19,651 nucleotides of DNA, taken from the NCBI GenBank assembly GCA_033722295.1, contig JAWVZH010000043.1, positions 1 through 19,651 of the forward strand, read 5' to 3'. The translations under genes were made by a program, and so were the position numbers. The DNA comes from JAWVZH01 sp033722295. Lineage in GTDB: Bacteria; Bacteroidota; Bacteroidia; Chitinophagales; Saprospiraceae. Numbering within the stretch: position 1 is the first letter of the stretch; each line of letters opens with the position of its first letter. Under the pieces are notes generated by a model that had not been told where the DNA came from, searched no databases, and saw only the letters and a list, made by a program, of their open reading frames with translations. Below, one piece after another: positions 15,204-19,651 of the stretch.

Positions 15204-16691
15204 CTAAATGCACAGCAAAAATGCTGTCAGATCGTCTTTTTCCTGGGCGGTCAACTCCAATTCAAGGACAAGATTGAAGAACTCCACAGCATCATCCAGG
15301 GTCGGTAATCTGTCGTCATGGAGATAGGGTGGAGAATCTTTTATTCCTCTTAAGGGGAAATTCTTGATAGGCCCTTCAGGCCTTCCTTTGTAAAACCTCT
15401 CTACCTGGAGATCGTACATCTGGTCATCCACGAAAGCAGGGCCATAGTGGCAATTTCCACATTTCCCCTTGCCCCAGAAGATGGCCTCTCCTCTGAGCTC
15501 CTGCTCACTAGCTTTTGAGGCGATTAACTTACCCATGGGATCCAGTTTGGGTGCGGGAGGAAAGTCAATAATGGCATTGAAATCTCCCATCCGGTTGGTT
15601 ACTTCTCTCTTTGCAGCCCTCGGTCCAATATGTTGCTGCATCCCTGGATCGCCGTCAAAATACTCTTCTATCTCAGAAAAGTGATCCATACTTCTTATGG
15701 ACCTTTTTGATGAAAGCTGCATAAGGTTGTAGTTTCCTCGCATGGTTGGGGTTCCCATCCTCAATCTTGCCATATGAGGTCGACTGTCAGGGGCCAATTC
15801 AAATGCGCCGTTTGTATGACCATTGACATGGCAGGAAAAGCAAGATACACCTGCATTAGGCTCTATGGTGACGCGGTGTTCTGTGTGATTAAACCAGGTA
15901 GTCGGGGTCGGACGTACGAGTTCCTTGATCCCTTCCATTTGTTCTGGAGTCAGCAGACCATTGAAGATCTCGTAGTAATTGCTGAAAGTAATCTCACGTC
16001 CATCCGTAACATCTCCCAGTTCTTTGTGAGTGGTCAGAAATAGGGGAGGAGGAAACTCTGGCAGGTATTCATCTGGTATGTCGTGATCCACATCAATACG
16101 TCTGTGTTCAGGGTGCACTTCATTCCAGTTTTCAGGAAATACCATATGTGCGGTGGACTGTAATGGATGAGCTAGGGGTTTATATGGGAAAAGATCTTTT
16201 CTTTTTATCTCCTCTGGTGATAGCTGAGCCAGTGCTTCAAATGACTCTATACCGTCAGGCAATCGGGCGATAGGTCCTTTCATGACCTTTTTACGTCCGC
16301 CTGACATAAAGTGGCCTTCATGAGCCTCTCCATTAAAATCGAACCTGGCATTCATGTATTCCCGTACATCCTCCATCAGTTCCGGCTTCTGTTTTTCGTG
16401 AAAAGCCACCCATTCTTCCCACGACATGGGAAGATTCGGATTCATGAACGATGATTTGCCCTTACCTCCATAGCGCCATAGGTCAAAGGGCGTTCGCTCA
16501 CCTTTTTTGATATCAGGATATGGAAGGAGCGAATCAACATGTCCGGAGCCCAATCCGTAGTCGGGCTCCTGATAATCTTCAATTTCTGCGCCTGGTGATT
16601 GCAGCAGGTGAAGGCCACCATGTTCTGCAAGCTGAAAGCCGACAAGAATAACGCCGGCAATAATGGCTGTAATGATGTACTTTTTCTTCAT
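15204..16691 (-). CDS. Membrane-anchored dihaem cytochrome c, MauG/CcpA peroxidase superfamily
   Basis: I start at ATG 16691 (495 residues); the TTG at 16697 is less likely. A single signal-anchor (MKKKYIITAIIAGVILVGFQ) is followed by a long, apparently family-specific domain (about 30-260). The C-terminal half carries two haem c sites, C284-F-S-C287-H288 and C411-G-N-C414-H415-Y-G-P-A-F. The ending P-L-R-G-I-K-D-S-P-P-Y-L-H-D-D-R-L-P-T-L-D-D (446-467) is the hallmark of dihaem cytochrome c peroxidase/MauG proteins. It should lie in the periplasm, where such proteins reduce H2O2 or carry out protein oxidation and electron transfer. The long N-terminal region differs from classical CcpA (about 330 aa). 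The protein is unusually His-rich before the first haem. Cys494 is the penultimate residue. It is paired with the downstream barrel. Confidence 0.85.
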   Translation of the reverse strand: MKKKYIITAIIAGVILVGFQLAEHGGLHLLQSPGAEIEDYQEPDYGLGSGHVDSLLPYPDIKKGERTPFDLWRYGGKGKSSFMNPNLPMSWEEWVAFHEKQKPELMEDVREYMNARFDFNGEAHEGHFMSGGRKKVMKGPIARLPDGIESFEALAQLSPEEIKRKDLFPYKPLAHPLQSTAHMVFPENWNEVHPEHRRIDVDHDIPDEYLPEFPPPLFLTTHKELGDVTDGREITFSNYYEIFNGLLTPEQMEGIKELVRPTPTTWFNHTEHRVTIEPNAGVSCFSCHVNGHTNGAFELAPDSRPHMARLRMGTPTMRGNYNLMQLSSKRSIRSMDHFSEIEEYFDGDPGMQQHIGPRAAKREVTNRMGDFNAIIDFPPAPKLDPMGKLIASKASEQELRGEAIFWGKGKCGNCHYGPAFVDDQMYDLQVERFYKGRPEGPIKNFPLRGIKDSPPYLHDDRLPTLDDAVEFFNLVLELELTAQEKDDLTAFLLCI

Positions 16692-16932
16692 CGTCAATCC
16701 AACTTTAGGGACGCCAAGTTAGTGATAATTAGGATATTTTGTAATGGTAACTTACTGATAGCGTGTTGTTTAACGAGATTAGCACATGAAGGGTCAGACA
16801 CATTAGAGAAGGGTGTAATTTATAAGTGCCAATGGATCATGCTCTTGGTGTGTCATCCACTGGACAATCCTGAGAATGGGATACTCTGATCAGTAAAAAG
16901 ACTTCAATTAGTGCATAAACCGGGCAGTATGA
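16692..16932. other. Intergenic region between the JmjC-type oxygenase and dihaem cytochrome genes
   Basis: These roughly 240 bases hold no convincing gene or terminator. The minus-strand promoter of the dihaem cytochrome gene should lie here. The strongest resemblance to a Bacteroidota -7 element is minus-strand TAAAGTTG close to the start codon, without a matching -33 element, so I do not annotate a promoter. The short open frame on the plus strand across this region reads through the start of the cytochrome gene and is not convincing. Confidence 0.4.
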
Positions 16933-17784
16933 TCATTCCATTACTTCCCTGGCACGTTTTTGTGCAATATCCTCCTTGATGCCTTTCCAACGTGAACCCA
17001 GAACCTTGTTCATGCCCTTGTCTATGACAAAGTGCCGTGTCACATTCCACAAGCCTCTGACCTTCGTGGTGATCTTGTCGTTGGCACGTAAACTCATCGA
17101 ATAACCGCCTTCGGTATAATGGATGTAATGCCAGTAGAGTGGAGGTATAAAAACCGTTTCCCCGTCTTCGATGATAGCCTCGTAACCTTCAGCATATTTG
17201 AAAGCAGGGTACTTTTCGTAATCGGGATTCAGGACATCAACATGGGCCTGAACGGTGAATGGATGATTATACAGGTACTTGTACTGATCAGGAGGAAAGA
17301 GTATCACCCGTTTCTTGTTTCTGAACTGTGTGAGAAATACGGCGGAGCAATCGATGTCATAATGGAGATTGACATAAGACCCTTCTCCTCCGAAGAACAT
17401 AAAAGGATGTGTTTTTATCCAACCGTCCATGATGGTGGGCATAGAGAAATCATCCAAAAGCTCCGGAGCATGTTTGAATATATTGAATAAGAACATCCGT
17501 AGATCTGTAGGTTCACGTTCTATCAGTTCAAGATATTCCCTAAAAGACATTTTCGTCGTAGGAGTCATATAGCCTTTGCCTGCATTGTGAAAGGCCTTGG
17601 TATCGTAAAGAGGTACTTCTATATCCCCATAATTTTCCTTAAAGAAGTCAAAAGTCCATTTTTTGGTGGCTGGCCAGGAGGCTGCCAGATCGGTAAAAAC
17701 TACCGGTTTTCTTGGATCCAGATATTCACTCTGAAACTCTTCCCTGGTAAGGCCAGTTCGTCTTTCTATAGGTTGTAATCTCAT
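16933..17784 (-). CDS. JmjC/cupin-8-type 2-oxoglutarate Fe(II) oxygenase
   Basis: This 283-residue protein is of the FIH/cupin_8 class. The opening P-V-V-F-T-D-L-A-A-S-W-P-A (27-39) with W-T-F-D-F-F is the usual N-terminal motif. The double-stranded beta-helix core has H141-Y-D143 (V-N-L-H-Y-D-I-D) and H219 (F-I-P-P-L-Y-W-H-Y) as the iron-binding triad, and K159 in N-K-K-R-V-I-L-F-P-P fits the 2-oxoglutarate-binding lysine. The G-E-T-V-F-I-P-P-L-Y-W-H motif and following S-M-S-L-R-A-N are typical. Such enzymes hydroxylate protein side chains or small molecules; the target is unknown. It is apparently monocistronic, with 241 bases downstream and 121 bases upstream free of genes. All expected catalytic residues are present. 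Confidence 0.9.
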   Translation of the reverse strand: MRLQPIERRTGLTREEFQSEYLDPRKPVVFTDLAASWPATKKWTFDFFKENYGDIEVPLYDTKAFHNAGKGYMTPTTKMSFREYLELIEREPTDLRMFLFNIFKHAPELLDDFSMPTIMDGWIKTHPFMFFGGEGSYVNLHYDIDCSAVFLTQFRNKKRVILFPPDQYKYLYNHPFTVQAHVDVLNPDYEKYPAFKYAEGYEAIIEDGETVFIPPLYWHYIHYTEGGYSMSLRANDKITTKVRGLWNVTRHFVIDKGMNKVLGSRWKGIKEDIAQKRAREVME

Positions 17785-17905
17785 GCTTTTCAGATTGACT
17801 AGCTTATCTGCCAGAATATTTCATTATTAGATGGCTAAGATAGTTCCTTCTGTAGAAAGAATGAATGATGCTTATCAATGAACTTTTTTCACACCATATC
17901 TCTGG

Positions 17906-18961
17906 TCAGATCTGCATATCATTAACTGAAAGCGTATCACCTTCTACAGTTATGGAAAGACCTACCTGTACATGATAGTATGAAGGACCAAATTCTCTTT
18001 CAAACATCTCGATAACCTCATCGCTGCTGTCATGTCCACCAACACCGACAATGCTAGGATCCTGATCGGCTATGAGATTCATTTCATGTTTAATTTCTTT
18101 CATCTGCAGAGGGGCGAATGGCCCATCCCCGGAAGCCAGATATCTCTGTACATTTATTCCGGCTAGTTTCATGCGTCCCTCAGGAACGGGATAGTGCAGT
18201 CCACCAATGATTCCATAGATGTTTTTATCAAAAACTTCTTGTGTCCTCTGAACTATACGAGAGACTGTTGGATGGCTGCATCCTACAATGATCACAAGCC
18301 CACGCCCACGTACATTGATAATAAGTGATTGTTCATCGATATCACCGATGAACAAGGCCCTTGGTATTGTTCCTGTTGTTGCCACACCGGAAGCCAATAC
18401 AGTTGGGTCACGGGTCGTTTTCGTTGAAGCACCGGGGTAGGACATATCGATCGGCGTATAGATCTTCTTATCTGAAAGGTCAGCATGTTGTCCAGGATTT
18501 ATCCCGAAGGTAGCTTGCTTCATAAATGGCGTGCCTCCTACGTGATCAAAGTGATTATGAGAAATGAAAATAATATCAATATCATCAAGATCGATATCCA
18601 TTTTCGCCATGTTTCTCGAAAGCGGAGAGACTGAATCGTTTTCAGCATTATAGCCTAAATCAAAGAGAATATTTACACTGTCTGTTTCTATGAAATAGGA
18701 AACGCCCATTTCCGTTTCAAGCGAATCATCCGACGTATGCCAATCTATTAGGGGGGTGATCCTAAACAGAGAAGTCGCTCCCATGCTGTCGATCTGTTGA
18801 GGCTCATAGGACTTCCATTTGTTGTTGGCCTGTTCGATGCGATCTTGAAGTAGATCATTAGAACGCCATAAAAGAAACGCAATAATGAGGAGTAAGGCTC
18901 CTAACGTGATCAGAGTGTATTTGATAATCTTTCTTCCCATGGTCGAATTATTTTGATCCAT
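17906..18961 (-). CDS. Membrane-anchored metallo-beta-lactamase-fold hydrolase (COG1237-like)
   Basis: This 351-residue protein starts with R-K-I-I-K-Y then one transmembrane helix (about 14-33); positive charges before the helix suggest the domain faces the periplasm. The metal site is S-H135-N-H137-F-D139-H140-V-G-G, i.e. HxHxDH. Further motifs are V-G-C228-S-H230-P-T and I-I-G-G-L-H256-Y. The C-S-H-P and G-G-[FL]-H pairs are seen in the COG1237 branch (dihydropterin-RFAP synthase-like hydrolases). The chemistry here is unknown. An alternative start at Met8 (18940) would shorten the N-terminus by seven residues. It follows the OsmC gene by 28 bases on the same strand and may share its transcript. 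Confidence 0.85.
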   Translation of the reverse strand: MDQNNSTMGRKIIKYTLITLGALLLIIAFLLWRSNDLLQDRIEQANNKWKSYEPQQIDSMGATSLFRITPLIDWHTSDDSLETEMGVSYFIETDSVNILFDLGYNAENDSVSPLSRNMAKMDIDLDDIDIIFISHNHFDHVGGTPFMKQATFGINPGQHADLSDKKIYTPIDMSYPGASTKTTRDPTVLASGVATTGTIPRALFIGDIDEQSLIINVRGRGLVIIVGCSHPTVSRIVQRTQEVFDKNIYGIIGGLHYPVPEGRMKLAGINVQRYLASGDGPFAPLQMKEIKHEMNLIADQDPSIVGVGGHDSSDEVIEMFEREFGPSYYHVQVGLSITVEGDTLSVNDMQI

Positions 18962-18989
18962 AAGAAGATAAAAAACTCATAGCACCTTG

Positions 18990-19427
18990 TCAATACTGCA
19001 ACTGAATATCAAGGCTGATATCTACAGCTTTCAAGGCCTTTGATACAGGGCATCCTGACTTCGCATCCTTGGCCATAGACTCGAACTTTTCTTTGGATAT
19101 CCCTTCCACCTCTCCTTTCAGGTCCAGATGAATGTGGCTGATCTCGAAGCCATTCTCCACCTTGTCAAGAGAGACTGTAGCGGTCACATCCAGTTTATCT
19201 GACGTAAACCCTTCTTTATTCAGACTAAAGCTGAGGGCCATCGCGTAGCATCCTGCATGGGCGGCTGCTATTAACTCCTCGGGGTTAGTACCCGCCTTTC
19301 CGTCTTCATTGCCAAACCTCATTTCACCACTGTAAGGAACATTTTCCAATACTCCGCTTGTGGTATTCAAAACACCTGATCCTTCACTTCCGGGACCTTT
19401 CCATATTGCTGTAGCTATTCTTTTCAT
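18990..19427 (-). CDS. OsmC/Ohr-family peroxiredoxin
   Basis: This 145-residue protein has the two redox cysteines of the OsmC family: Cys60 in A-A-A-H-A-G-C-Y-A-M-A and Cys126 in K-S-G-C-P-V-S-K-A-L. The E-E-L-I-A-A-A-H (50-57) helix and the N-terminal beta-rich G-S-E-G-S-G-V-L-N segment are typical of OsmC rather than Ohr. OsmC enzymes reduce organic hydroperoxides with the peroxidatic cysteine helped by a conserved arginine and glutamate; Arg37 and Glu50/Glu51 are candidates. The length is normal for the family. The gene is the first of a probable two-gene unit with the metallo-hydrolase. Its upstream region is AT-rich, with no clear operator. Confidence 0.93.
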   Translation of the reverse strand: MKRIATAIWKGPGSEGSGVLNTTSGVLENVPYSGEMRFGNEDGKAGTNPEELIAAAHAGCYAMALSFSLNKEGFTSDKLDVTATVSLDKVENGFEISHIHLDLKGEVEGISKEKFESMAKDAKSGCPVSKALKAVDISLDIQLQY

Positions 19428-19526
19428 GTAATGATTTTAATTTAATGCTTTAAAATAATGACAGGACGTGATTTTCTTTAGTTCATCTGATAAGCAGTTA
19501 ATCTAGGCATCGAGATGTTCTTCAAT

Positions 19527-19634
19527 TCAATTAAGAGCGGCATAACCACCCAGGTCTGCAATGGCCCTTAAAACCGGGGATTCTATGGTTCCTGGATCTA
19601 CCCATGTGTCAAAACGGTGGTATATTTTATCCTC
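19527..19634 (-). other. Short unassigned coding-like tail
   Basis: On the minus strand, a 35-codon frame bounded by TAA (19637-19635) and TGA (19529-19527) reads E-D-K-I-Y-H-R-F-D-T-W-V-D-P-G-T-I-E-S then P-V-L-R-A-I-A-D-L-G-G-Y-A-A-L-N. The composition is protein-like, but there is no ATG and the preceding in-frame stop precludes it being the plain end of a longer gene. It could be a frameshifted or decayed gene remnant continuing off the right edge, or chance. The rest of 19428-19651 shows no other feature I can support beyond the presumed osmC promoter. Confidence 0.25.
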
Positions 19635-19651
19635 TTACCGAATGTCTTGAT

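Noticed and set aside
16599..16889. Plus-strand frame across the start of the dihaem cytochrome gene
   Set aside because: It is antisense to the cytochrome signal-anchor and has no recognisable protein features.
1..19651. CRISPR arrays, tRNA/rRNA genes, transposases or phage genes
   Set aside because: I looked for regularly spaced direct repeats, cloverleaf-like sequences and transposase or integrase motifs and saw none.

Overview
The window most likely comes from the chromosome of an aerobic, probably marine Bacteroidota, with the Saprospiria/Lewinella type of lineage as my best guess. The indicators are a fused ccoN-ccoO gene with a mono-haem CcoP, a giant secreted protein ending in a type B type-IX-secretion (gliding-motility-associated) sorting domain, weak Shine-Dalgarno signals and moderate GC. 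I see no rRNA, tRNA, CRISPR array, insertion sequence or phage gene. All but two protein genes lie on the minus strand.

Region 1 (1-4794, minus strand) is a compact cbb3-type high-affinity cytochrome oxidase operon, transcribed ccoNO > ccoQ > ccoP > ccoG > ccoH. ccoH runs off the left edge. The fused catalytic/mono-haem subunit reduces O2, CcoP feeds it electrons, CcoQ is a small stabilising subunit, and CcoG and CcoH serve copper handling and assembly. Upstream, at 4864-4887, is a perfect 9-bp inverted repeat with TGA-N6-TCA geometry, the geometry of CRP/FNR-family operators. It sits between ccoNO and a divergent small membrane protein gene (4933-5172), so oxygen-responsive control of both is plausible.

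Region 2 (5391-9524, plus strand) encodes a 1377-residue cell-surface or secreted protein. It has a signal peptide, seven roughly 98-residue Cys-rich repeats with an acidic Asp/Asn turn, about five Ig/PKD-like modules, a SprB-like repeat and a C-terminal type IX secretion signal.

Region 3 (9531-13887, minus strand) is a set of small accessory genes: an exported RidA-like protein translationally coupled to a lipoprotein, a prolyl-hydroxylase-type 2OG-Fe(II) oxygenase, a DUF4386 membrane protein, and a tight methyltransferase / gamma-carbonic-anhydrase-like / TfoX-N-like trio. A strong hairpin terminator (13966-14006) separates this block from the next.

Region 4 (14043-16691, minus strand) pairs a membrane-anchored dihaem cytochrome of the MauG/CcpA peroxidase superfamily with an outer-membrane beta-barrel protein. 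It looks like a small envelope redox unit. Region 5 (16933-19427, minus strand) holds a JmjC/cupin-8 oxygenase, a membrane-anchored metallo-beta-lactamase-fold hydrolase and an OsmC-type peroxiredoxin. The last 220 bases hold only a short unassigned coding-like tail.

The items most worth following up are the seven-fold repeat protein, the dihaem cytochrome/barrel pair, the palindrome controlling the cbb3 operon and its divergent small membrane gene, and the gamma-CA-like protein with displaced metal-ligand histidines.
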